From assembly GCA_035308765.1 (NCBI GenBank), contig DATGGA010000054.1, forward strand, positions 1 to 17,416: a DNA stretch of 17,416 bases, written 5' to 3'. A program made the position numbers and the translations under genes. The notes below the pieces were generated by a model. The model did no database searches. It was not told where the DNA came from and was given only the letters and a program-made list of their open reading frames with translations. Positions 1-6,759 of the stretch are shown here, piece after piece (position 1 is the stretch's first letter; each line of letters begins with the position of its first letter). Origin of the DNA: RBG-16-66-20 sp035308765. GTDB lineage: Bacteria > Pseudomonadota > Gammaproteobacteria > Burkholderiales > SG8-39.

Positions 1-408
1 CAATGCCTGGGCGTGGACGTCACCGGCTGCCGCAGCTTTGGTGAGCCATGCCTTAGCCTTATCTCCATCAATCGGAACGCCCTGACCCGTGGCATACATT
101 TCACCAAGTAACGATTCAGCATCGACTGAATTTCCGTTCGCCGCTTTAGTCAACCAATACTCAGCTTGGGGGCCGTCTTTTTCGACGCCCTGCCCAAAAA
201 GATACATCGTGCCTAACAAGCCGCAGGCGGCGGAGTCATTGAGGAAAGCATTGGCATACACAAAGGGCAGAGCCGCCGCGAAATCGCGTTTGGCATGGGC
301 GTGCAAGGCATATTCGTAGGATTCGACTAAGCAAAGCCGGATCCCGGCGACCACGATCGGAAGGAGCGCTACTGCAACGAGGAGCCACTTTTTTTTATTC
401 GCGGTCAT
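1..408 (-). CDS. Sel1-like repeat protein, membrane-anchored (3' end outside the window)
   Basis: The frame is open from an ATG at 408 down to base 1, giving 136 residues with no stop, so the C-terminus lies off the left edge. Residues 8-22 form a hydrophobic segment after a KKK stretch: a signal anchor or uncleaved signal peptide. Two Sel1-type alpha/alpha repeats follow, at about 60-93 (LLGTMYLFGQGVEKD...AEYWLTKAA) and 97-136 (LLGEMYATGQGVPID...AKAWLTKAA). Sel1 repeats act as protein-binding scaffolds, often periplasmic or envelope-associated. The start lies 28 bp after the prepilin stop on the same strand, so co-transcription is likely; the ribosome binding site is weak. The neighbourhood suggests a pilus assembly or accessory partner, which is inference. 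The fold is confident and the function is not. Confidence 0.85.
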   Translation of the reverse strand, partial: MTANKKKWLLVAVALLPIVVAGIRLCLVESYEYALHAHAKRDFAAALPFVYANAFLNDSAACGLLGTMYLFGQGVEKDGPQAEYWLTKAANGNSVDAESLLGEMYATGQGVPIDGDKAKAWLTKAAAAGDVHAQAL

Positions 409-436
409 CGTCGTCTAGATGATCGGGCTTGTTCCG

Positions 437-1249
437 CTAAGGAAGCGCGCCCGCATTGACGAGCTTTTCGTAAACCACACCTGCGGGTACGATCACGACG
501 AGATCGTCAAAGGTGCCCTGGGCCGACGTACTATCGCTTTGCACGCGGCTTATAAACACCGCATCGCCATTCGTATTTGCCGTCTCGTCCACCCCATAAC
601 TTGACGCGACCGCGCCGTTCTGGCCGGTACTGAATATGATGAACGCGACAGTGCTTTGATTCGCTACGCGGGCTGCTGTATTGCAGGAAGTTGCAGTGAT
701 CCCAACGGATGTCTGGCATACGTCCAAATCCATTGTCCCCGGCATGCAGCTGAGGCCATTGGTCTTGAGAGTCGCTTGCTGGGTGAAATGAGGGATAGTG
801 GATGACCCAGTACACCCGGTAAGCGCAACGCTGCCCGCCACCGCGTAGCGAATCCGATTGCCCCAACTGTCTACAGCAAAACCATAGGAATCCACAGGGG
901 TAAAACCAATACTTTGAGCCGGAAGGTAGCCGCCGAAGCTGGATGTACACGAACCACCGCCAGTCGCGGCGGATCCGCTGGAAAATGACTCAATCCCCGT
1001 CGTCGCCGATGAACCATTGGCAACTCCCGAAGTAGCAGTCGCCGGGCAGGGAAGTCTGCGGTTGACAATCGCAAATCCAATCACCGCATCGGCTGCCGCA
1101 TTCAGCCGAGCCAAAGTTTCTGTGTTTGTTCTCACGATCGTTTGGGACGAGAGCGTTGCCATGCCGCCAGCGATCACAAGTCCGATAATCGCCAATACCA
1201 CCGCTAGTTCAACAAGCGAGAAGCCTGCAAGATCCCGTCTCAATTGCAT
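437..1249 (-). CDS. Prepilin with type IV pilin-like N-terminal methylation domain (270 aa)
   Basis: Residues 1-9 (MQLRRDLAG) are a short basic leader ending in Gly. They are followed by FSLVELAVVLAIIGLVIAGG, giving mature Phe1 and Glu5: the class III signal processed and methylated by prepilin peptidase. The ATG at 1249 is chosen over an ATG at 1294 because it places the leader correctly; it overlaps the upstream gene's TGA by 10 bp. The head domain is unusual, Ser/Thr/Gly-rich with several cysteines. It carries RLPCP (65-69), C101, GGYLP (106-110), DSYG..VDSWGNRIRYAV (120-137), a VAFIIFSTG strand (201-209) and FDDLVVIVP (247-255). This is not a typical PilA, and it could be a minor pilin or a T2SS-type pseudopilin. 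No pilus motor, secretin or peptidase gene is in the window. The gene is probably co-transcribed with its neighbours at 1240-3048 and 1-408. Confidence 0.85.
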   Translation of the reverse strand: MQLRRDLAGFSLVELAVVLAIIGLVIAGGMATLSSQTIVRTNTETLARLNAAADAVIGFAIVNRRLPCPATATSGVANGSSATTGIESFSSGSAATGGGSCTSSFGGYLPAQSIGFTPVDSYGFAVDSWGNRIRYAVAGSVALTGCTGSSTIPHFTQQATLKTNGLSCMPGTMDLDVCQTSVGITATSCNTAARVANQSTVAFIIFSTGQNGAVASSYGVDETANTNGDAVFISRVQSDSTSAQGTFDDLVVIVPAGVVYEKLVNAGALP

Positions 1250-3048
1250 ATGGTGACCGGCGTGCCGCTCGCGGGCGTCTGCTGAAACGGGCAAGTTGCA
1301 AAGCGGTCGTTACTACCGACCGCTTGATAGTTATAGGTCAGCGATGGGGGGACGATCGTATGTGACTCGAGATATTGCGCCGGCGAATCGCTCGGTTGTG
1401 TTTCAGCGCCAACGGCTCGTCCCATTAGCGTAAGCATAAAATTCTTGTTATTTGACGTACCGTTGCCGTATGACGCGGGCACTCCGCTCAGTACAAGACA
1501 TTGGGCGCCGCCTCCGACCGGACAACTATTTACCCCGGGATTTACGGTTGTTGCCGAAGAGATTCCATAGTATGTGTACCGTGGCCAGCCATTGTTCAGA
1601 AACCATGTCATTCTCGCATCCGAGAGAAGATCGGCGTCCGGCGGATTCGGGATGATTACGGTGTAATCCGATAGTAAGCCGCCAATCAGTGCCCCAGTTA
1701 CATTGATCTGATATGTGACGGAGCCCACACCTGTTCCGGTCGCTATGGTGCTGCTAACGACAGTTACTTGAGTCGTAGCACCAAACGGAAGCGAGGGTGA
1801 CTCTGATACGGTCACTTGCGATGCTGGGGTGTATTTCCGAAAACTGCTTGCCACTCCTGGCGCGGTAGCTGTGATTTGTACTGACAATTGCCCGAGTAGA
1901 GCGCCTACATCAGTAATGCCGGAGAACGTGCACTTAAGCTGGGTCGGTGTCGCCACCGGGTCTGGAGCGCATGTAGGCGTGCCTGATCCGCCACAACCGT
2001 GGCCGGGATTTGTACACAAAGTTCCGATTCCTAGCCCGCCGTCCGAAACAGTACCGGTTGACCAGGACGTATTGCACGTTCCTGATGTGGCGCTGGCGGT
2101 TGGCAGCAGGCCCTCGACCGTTCCATAGTTGCCGCACAGATTATTCGTTGTAAGAACGCTGAAGGTCGAAGCGTAGGGCAAAAAAGATGTATTCCAGTTC
2201 GTCACGGACTCAGTGACGCGCCAATTGCTCAGCGCCGGTGCAACCTGTCTTTGCAGTCGATCGGAGATGGCCCCCGATATCGCGTCCATCACCTCATTGG
2301 CGGTAATGGATATTGTTCGATCATTGCTCCAGGACGAAGGACCAATTGTCGTATAGCTTCCAGTCGCATCACCGCACTCAAGGAAGTTGGTGACGACGTA
2401 CGGGACGGTGTAGCGATTAGTTAGCTGGTTAACCGCTGAGCAGCCCGCTGGCGGCGGGCCGGCAAGACCTGTGGTGTTTAACGGCGGGCCGGGAGCAATG
2501 ATGACCGCGACCACCGTGTTCGAGGTGCCGTCGTAACTGAGTTGATTCGTCAGGGCTGGGTTTATCGTCAGGGTCGAACTACTGTTGATGAAAGCCCAAG
2601 TTGCGTTGCTGGGGACGGCGTACCAGAGGGGTACTCCGTAACCATCCCGGATCTGGTCGACACCGAGCGTCTTCCAAGGAAGCCGGCCGATGGGGGAACA
2701 GTTTGGATACGAAGGGTTGTTCGTCTCCGCTGCCGCCAGACCTTCATAAGCGTTAGCCGAACCCGTCGGTGGAGAGGGTTGGCTGAGCGACTCAGGGCAC
2801 GGCAAGCGGCCCGGATAGAGCTCGGTGGTCTTTGCCGCTTGCTGGGCCACGTACCCAAGAAGCGCAACCTTTGCAGACTTTAGGGCAAGGCCGGTTATTT
2901 GATCACGATCGTACGATGCGATCATCACTTTGCTCAGAGAGGATACCGTGTACCACATGAAGCCCACGACGAGCACGGAGAGGAAAAGGAGCAAGGCCTG
3001 CCCCCCCTGCGCGCCTTTCCGCCATTTCGATCGCTTTCGCCGGCACAT
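1240..3048 (-). CDS. Large pilin-like surface protein with N-terminal membrane anchor (602 aa)
   Basis: I do not recognise a named family. A basic N-terminus (MCRRKRSKWRKG) is followed by GGQALLLFLSVLVVGFMWYT, a single membrane helix at about 17-39. This resembles PilX or TadE/G-type starts but lacks the Glu5 of a canonical pilin. Residues 80-145 carry GRLPCP, C117, GRLPWKTLG, DGYGVPLWYAV, in the same order as the downstream prepilin. VVAVIIAPG (179-187) and NDRTISIT (242-249) continue the match. A cysteine-rich, low-complexity middle (305-373) and a second WPRYTYY / FMLTLMGRA / NDRFATC block (488-586) follow. The product is probably exported and stays tethered or is built into a pilus tip. 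The start has no visible ribosome binding site, and the gene begins 16 bp after the oxidoreductase stop. GC is clearly lower than in genes to the right. Confidence 0.75.
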   Translation of the reverse strand: MCRRKRSKWRKGAQGGQALLLFLSVLVVGFMWYTVSSLSKVMIASYDRDQITGLALKSAKVALLGYVAQQAAKTTELYPGRLPCPESLSQPSPPTGSANAYEGLAAAETNNPSYPNCSPIGRLPWKTLGVDQIRDGYGVPLWYAVPSNATWAFINSSSTLTINPALTNQLSYDGTSNTVVAVIIAPGPPLNTTGLAGPPPAGCSAVNQLTNRYTVPYVVTNFLECGDATGSYTTIGPSSWSNDRTISITANEVMDAISGAISDRLQRQVAPALSNWRVTESVTNWNTSFLPYASTFSVLTTNNLCGNYGTVEGLLPTASATSGTCNTSWSTGTVSDGGLGIGTLCTNPGHGCGGSGTPTCAPDPVATPTQLKCTFSGITDVGALLGQLSVQITATAPGVASSFRKYTPASQVTVSESPSLPFGATTQVTVVSSTIATGTGVGSVTYQINVTGALIGGLLSDYTVIIPNPPDADLLSDARMTWFLNNGWPRYTYYGISSATTVNPGVNSCPVGGGAQCLVLSGVPASYGNGTSNNKNFMLTLMGRAVGAETQPSDSPAQYLESHTIVPPSLTYNYQAVGSNDRFATCPFQQTPASGTPVTICN

Positions 3049-3064
3049 TGCTAGCTAAATTGGT

Positions 3065-4042
3065 TTAGACCGTTAGTACGATCTTGCCGATATGCATGCT
3101 GGTCTCCATCAGCCGGTGCGCCTCGCTCGCCTGCGCGAGCGGAAAGGTCTTGTAGATCACCGGTTTGATTTTCCCGGCCTCGATGAGCGGCCAGATCACT
3201 TCCTTCAGGCGGCGCGCGATCGCGCCCTTGAACTCGACCGGCCGCGGCCGCAGCGTCGAGCCCGTGATGACGATGCGCCGCCGCTGTATTTCGAAGATGT
3301 CGATTTCGGCTTTCGCGCCGCCGAGGGAAGCGATGAAGACCAGCCGGCCTTCGTCGGCGAGGCATTTCAGTTCGCGCGGCACGTAATCGCCGCCGACCAT
3401 GTCGAGGATCACGTTGACGCCCTTGCCGCCGGTGGCGGCCTTGATCTCGGCGCCGAAGTCCTGGGTGCGGTAGTTGATCGCCTTCTCGGCGCCCAGCTTC
3501 ACGCATGCGGCGCACTTCTCGTCCGAGCCGGCGGTGGCGAATACGCGGTTGCCCATCGCCGACGCCATCTGGATCGCGGTGACGCCGATGCCGGATGAGC
3601 CGCCCTGCACCAGCAGCGATTCGCCCGGCGCCAGGCGCGCGCGGTCGTAGACGTTCGACCAGACGGTGAAGAAAGTTTCGGGAAGCGATGCGCATTCCGC
3701 AGGCGAGAGGCCCTTGGGCATCGGCAGCGCCTGCACTTCGGGCGCGACGCAATATTCGGCGTAGCCCCCGCCGTGCACCAGCGCGCAAACCTTGTCGCCG
3801 GTTTTCCACGACTTAACGTCGGCGCCGACGGCGGCGACTTCGCCGGCGATCTCCAGCCCCGGCAGGTCCGAGGCATCGGGCGGTATCGGGTATTTGCCCA
3901 GGCGCTGCAGCACGTCGGGGCGGTTGATGCCCGCGGCCGCCACTTTTACCAGGATTTCGTTCGCTTTCGGCGACGGCGTGGGGCGCTCGGCGGGAACCAG
4001 GACTTCAGGGCCGCCGGGTTTGCTGATCTCGATGCATTTCAT
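3065..4042 (-). CDS. NAD(P)H:quinone oxidoreductase, zinc-independent MDR family (325 aa)
   Basis: This is a medium-chain dehydrogenase/reductase of the quinone oxidoreductase (QOR/PIG3) type, which reduces quinones or enones with NADPH in the cytosol. The GroES-like N-terminal domain contains AAAGINRPDVLQRLGKYP (35-52) and GLEIAGEV (62-69). The Rossmann domain begins with LVQGGSSGIGVTAIQMA (144-160). No zinc-binding cysteine/histidine set is seen. The C-terminus, MHIGKIVLTV, is typical, and 325 residues is full length for the family. The ATG at 4042 gives the conserved MKCIEISKPGGPEVL start; upstream in-frame sequence lacks family resemblance. A hairpin separates it from the ammonia-lyase gene, so it may be transcribed separately. 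The physiological substrate cannot be told from sequence. Confidence 0.93.
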   Translation of the reverse strand: MKCIEISKPGGPEVLVPAERPTPSPKANEILVKVAAAGINRPDVLQRLGKYPIPPDASDLPGLEIAGEVAAVGADVKSWKTGDKVCALVHGGGYAEYCVAPEVQALPMPKGLSPAECASLPETFFTVWSNVYDRARLAPGESLLVQGGSSGIGVTAIQMASAMGNRVFATAGSDEKCAACVKLGAEKAINYRTQDFGAEIKAATGGKGVNVILDMVGGDYVPRELKCLADEGRLVFIASLGGAKAEIDIFEIQRRRIVITGSTLRPRPVEFKGAIARRLKEVIWPLIEAGKIKPVIYKTFPLAQASEAHRLMETSMHIGKIVLTV

Positions 4043-4073
4043 GGGGTCCGAATCATAGCAAAGCGATAGAAGG

Positions 4074-4092
4074 ATCGGCGCAGAGCGCCGAT
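4074..4092 (-). terminator. Hairpin with weak T-tract between ammonia-lyase and oxidoreductase genes
   Basis: There is a perfect 8-bp stem (ATCGGCGC / GCGCCGAT) with a 3-nt loop, beginning 7 nt after the ammonia-lyase stop codon. On the minus strand it is followed by CCTTCTATCGCTTTGC, which is pyrimidine-rich but not a strong T run. It could be an intrinsic terminator, an attenuator, or an mRNA-stabilising 3' structure. Its position in the only sizeable gap of this gene row supports a transcriptional boundary. A TATGAT hexamer at 4052-4057 (minus) lies just downstream but has no good -35 and sits very close to the next ATG. Confidence 0.45.
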
Positions 4093-4098
4093 GGGCGG

Positions 4099-5046
4099 TC
4101 AGCGCAAGGCGCTGATGGCCTTCACGTCGACATTGCCGCCGGAGAGCACCACGCCGACGCGCTTGCCCGTCGCATCGAGCTTTTTCTGCAGCAGCGCGCA
4201 GGCCGCCAGCACGCCGGTGGGCTCGACGACGATCTTCATGCGCTCCCACAGGTAGAACATCGTCCCGAGCAGTTCTTCGTCGGTGACGGTCAGCATGTCG
4301 TCGACGTATTTCATCACCAGCGGGTAGGTGATCTTGCCGAGCGAAGGCGTGCGCGCGCCGTCGGCGATAGTGTCCGGATTTTTCACCGTCTGCAGCGTTT
4401 TGCTGCGAAAGGAGCGCGTCGCATCGTCGCCGGCGGCGGGCTCGACGCCGATCACGCGGCAGCGCGGATTGAGGTGCTTGGCGGCAATCGCGCAGCCAGA
4501 GAGCAGGCCGCCGCCGCCGCATGGCACGAGCAGCAGGTCGAACGGCCCGGCGTCCTCGATCAGTTCCTTCGCCGCGGTGCCCTGGCCGGCGACGATGTGC
4601 GGGTGGTCGTAGGGAGGGATCAGCGTAAGGCCGCGCGCGGACGAAATTTCGGCCGCGAGAATTTCCCGGTCCTGGTTTTTTTCGTAAACAACGACTTCCG
4701 CCCCGTACCCCCGGGTCGCCTCCAGTTTCACTCTGGGTGCGTCGGCGGGCATCACGATGACCCGGGGGATGCCGAGCAGCTTTCCGGCAAGCGCGACGGC
4801 CTGCGCATGGTTGCCGGACGAGAATGCCACCACGCCGCGTTTCTTTGCGTCGGGCGAGAGCTGCGACAGCGCGTTGTAGGCGCCGCGGATCTTGAATGCG
4901 CCCATGCGCTGCAGGTTCTCGGGCTTGAAGAAGACCTGCGCGCCGGTATGCGCGTTCACGGTCTCGGAGGCGAGCACGGGAGTGCGGTGCACGTGTGCGC
5001 GAATCCGTTCGTGCGCGCGCGCTACGTCGTCGAAATTTATTTCCAC
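4099..5046 (-). CDS. PLP-dependent threonine/serine ammonia-lyase-like enzyme (315 aa)
   Basis: This is a fold-type II PLP enzyme of the threonine dehydratase / serine racemase / threo-3-hydroxyaspartate dehydratase group, which deaminates hydroxy amino acids to keto acids. Visible are FKIRGAYNAL with the PLP lysine K52, SSGNHAQAVA (76-85), the phosphate-binding PCGGGGLLSG (175-184), VEPAAGDD (201-208, a likely metal site as in serine racemase) and VVLSGGNVD near the end. There is no C-terminal ACT domain, so it is the short catabolic type rather than the allosteric biosynthetic IlvA. The start is GTG at 5046, placed by GGGAGG ten bases upstream; no in-frame ATG fits. The start overlaps the hydrolase stop by 10 bp, implying translational coupling. 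The exact substrate is uncertain. Confidence 0.9.
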   Translation of the reverse strand: MEINFDDVARAHERIRAHVHRTPVLASETVNAHTGAQVFFKPENLQRMGAFKIRGAYNALSQLSPDAKKRGVVAFSSGNHAQAVALAGKLLGIPRVIVMPADAPRVKLEATRGYGAEVVVYEKNQDREILAAEISSARGLTLIPPYDHPHIVAGQGTAAKELIEDAGPFDLLLVPCGGGGLLSGCAIAAKHLNPRCRVIGVEPAAGDDATRSFRSKTLQTVKNPDTIADGARTPSLGKITYPLVMKYVDDMLTVTDEELLGTMFYLWERMKIVVEPTGVLAACALLQKKLDATGKRVGVVLSGGNVDVKAISALR

Positions 5047-5924
5047 TGCTTCAATGCCTCCCGGGCGACGTCCCCGCCCCATTCCTGCAGGAAATGCCCG
5101 CCCTCGGCGTGAACGTAGGGCTCGGGGCAGTTGCGGATGACTTTCCTCAATGCACTCATTACCGGCGGGCCGAGTACCGGGTCCTTGGCGCCGATCGCCA
5201 TGAAGGCTTCGCCCTGCCAGCCGTTCTGCCACCAGTCGCGCGCGCGGCGCGAGATCGCGGCGCCGGGCGCATCGGGACGGTCGGGGACCAGCTGCGGAAA
5301 GCGGCGCACCCCCGCCTTTGACGCGGCATCCGGATAGGGCGCCTCGTAGGCGGCAGCTTCGGCGGCGCTCAGATGGGGGCAGGCGCGCCCGAGCAGCTTG
5401 CCGCAATCGATCGCGGGGTTCTTGTTGACGTAGGCGCGCCACGCGATGAAGCCTTCGCTCAACGGGACGTCGCCCGTGCCGAGCGTGGTGTTCATGACGA
5501 GCAGACGCGCAAAGCGCGCGGGCATTTCCATGGGCAGCGTGAGGCCGAGCAGCCCGCCCCAGTCCTGGACGGCCAGCGCAATGCCGGAGAGATTCAGTTT
5601 TTCCATGAAGAATAAAAGCATATTGCGGTGAAATTCGAAACTGTAGAGCTCTTCCTCCACGGGCTTGTCGGAGCGGCCGAAGCCGATGAGGTCCGGCGCA
5701 ACCACGCGGTAACCCGCGGCGACGAAGGGCGGGATCATCTTGCGGTACAGGTAGCTCCAGGTCGGTTCGCCATGCAGGCACAGCAATGTAGGAATGACGC
5801 GCCCTTCGGCGCGTGGGTCCCCTCCCTCGTCGATGTAGTGCACCCGCAGGCCGCGCCATTCCAGGTAATGGGGCGCGTAGGGGAAGTCCGGCAGGTTCGC
5901 AAATCGTTCGTCAGGTGTGCGCAT
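5037..5924 (-). CDS. Haloalkane dehalogenase-like alpha/beta hydrolase, DhlA (HLD-I) type (295 aa)
   Basis: The sequence follows Xanthobacter DhlA nearly end to end as I recall it: MRTPDERFANL, CLHGEPTWSYLYRKMIP, APDLIGFGRSDKPVEEE, FEFHRN, VQDWGGLLGLTLPM, NCPEP, GGHFLQEWG and VAREALK. Catalytic equivalents are all present: nucleophile D121 in VQDWGG, acid D248 in IGAKDPVLG, base H277, and halide-binding W122 and W162 (FIAWRAY). E53 of HGEP fills the oxyanion-side position. Haloalkane dehalogenases hydrolyse carbon-halogen bonds to alcohol plus halide. A full set supports genuine dehalogenase chemistry, but the natural substrate is unknown and cap-region differences could shift it. The ATG at 5924 matches the DhlA start; no clear Shine-Dalgarno precedes it. 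It lies 21 bp from the divergent crotonase ATG and overlaps the ammonia-lyase downstream. Confidence 0.88.
   Translation of the reverse strand: MRTPDERFANLPDFPYAPHYLEWRGLRVHYIDEGGDPRAEGRVIPTLLCLHGEPTWSYLYRKMIPPFVAAGYRVVAPDLIGFGRSDKPVEEELYSFEFHRNMLLFFMEKLNLSGIALAVQDWGGLLGLTLPMEMPARFARLLVMNTTLGTGDVPLSEGFIAWRAYVNKNPAIDCGKLLGRACPHLSAAEAAAYEAPYPDAASKAGVRRFPQLVPDRPDAPGAAISRRARDWWQNGWQGEAFMAIGAKDPVLGPPVMSALRKVIRNCPEPYVHAEGGHFLQEWGGDVAREALKQWK
5057..5062 (-). promoter_or_regulatory. Ribosome binding site fixing the GTG start of the ammonia-lyase
   Basis: GGGAGG on the minus strand ends ten bases before the GTG at 5046. It lies inside the last codons of the dehalogenase-like gene. It decides the start, because the frame has no ATG near the conserved N-terminus. 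Confidence 0.65.
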
Positions 5925-5945
5925 CCGTGGATTGTAGAATGAGCC
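5925..5945. promoter_or_regulatory. 21-bp divergent intergenic region with overlapping -10-like hexamers
   Basis: The whole gap between two divergent ATGs is 21 bp. It holds ATTGTAGAAT (5931-5940), read as TAGAAT on the plus strand (5935-5940) and TACAAT on the minus strand (5931-5936). Each hexamer sits five or six bases before its own start codon, and neither gene has a clear Shine-Dalgarno. This would fit leaderless transcripts in both directions. No convincing -35 hexamer was seen for either, so the assignment is tentative. Confidence 0.35.
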
Positions 5946-6752
5946 ATGGACTACGCCGAATACAAAGATCTGAAAATCCGCCGGCTCGAGACCGGCATCC
6001 TCGAAATCGCCATGGGCGAGGAGGGCAAGCTCTCCACGGCTACCGCGCGGCTGCACAAGGAACTGGCCGACGTCTGGCTGGACGTCGACCGCGATCCGGA
6101 AACGCGCGTCGTGATCCTGCGCGGCATCGGCAAGGGTTTCTCGGCCGGCGGCGACCTCGCCATGGTGGAGCAGGTCACGCAGGACTTCGAGGCCCGCGTG
6201 CGCGTCTGGCGCGAGGCGAGGGATCTCGTCTACAACATCATCAACTGCTCGAAGATGGTCGTTTCCGCGATGCACGGGCCGGCCGTGGGCGCCGGGCTGG
6301 TTGCGGGCCTGCTCGCGGACATTTCGATTGCGGCGAAGAACGCGCGCATCATCGACGGCCACACGCGGCTGGGCGTGGCGGCGGGCGACCACGCGGCGAT
6401 CGTCTGGCCGCTGCTCTGCGGCATGGCGAAAGCGAAGTACTACCTGCTGCTCTGCGAGCAGGTCTCGGGCGAGGAGGCGGAGCGGATCGGCCTCGTGTCG
6501 CTCTGCTGCGAGGAATCAGAATTGCAGGCGAAGGCGCTGGAAGTCGCGCGCAAGCTCGCATCAGGCGCGCAGACCGCATTGCGCTGGACCAAGTCCAGCC
6601 TCAACAACTGGCTGCGCATGGCGGGGCCGGGTTTCGATGCCTCGCTCGCCTACGAGATGCTCGGCTTTACCGGCCCGGAGGTGAAGGAAGGTATCGCTTC
6701 TCTGCGGGAGAAGAGAAAGCCTTCGTTCCCGCCGCCGCCGAAGGACTTCTAG
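5946..6752 (+). CDS. Enoyl-CoA hydratase/isomerase family protein (268 aa)
   Basis: Crotonase-fold acyl-CoA enzyme. The two oxyanion-hole stretches are visible: GKGFSAGGDLAM (63-73) and HGPAVGAGLVAGLLADISIAA (110-130). The C-terminal FTGPEVKEGIASLREKRKPSF is typical of the family, as is the length. At the two positions where classical hydratases have catalytic glutamates (E144 and E164 of the rat mitochondrial enzyme), this protein has hydrophobic or neutral residues (L118-G121 region and HTRLGVAAGD at 139-148). It may therefore be an isomerase, decarboxylase or hydrolase of the superfamily rather than a standard hydratase. The start is ATG at 5946, in a 21-bp gap with the divergent dehalogenase-like gene. 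The gene ends 7 bp before the stop of the convergent gene, with no room for a normal terminator. Confidence 0.9.
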   Translation: MDYAEYKDLKIRRLETGILEIAMGEEGKLSTATARLHKELADVWLDVDRDPETRVVILRGIGKGFSAGGDLAMVEQVTQDFEARVRVWREARDLVYNIINCSKMVVSAMHGPAVGAGLVAGLLADISIAAKNARIIDGHTRLGVAAGDHAAIVWPLLCGMAKAKYYLLLCEQVSGEEAERIGLVSLCCEESELQAKALEVARKLASGAQTALRWTKSSLNNWLRMAGPGFDASLAYEMLGFTGPEVKEGIASLREKRKPSFPPPPKDF

Positions 6753-6759
6753 GCCGCAG

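Noticed and set aside
419..604. A short plus-strand frame at the end of the prepilin gene
   Set aside because: It lies antisense to the prepilin C-terminus, with no ribosome binding site and no recognisable sequence.
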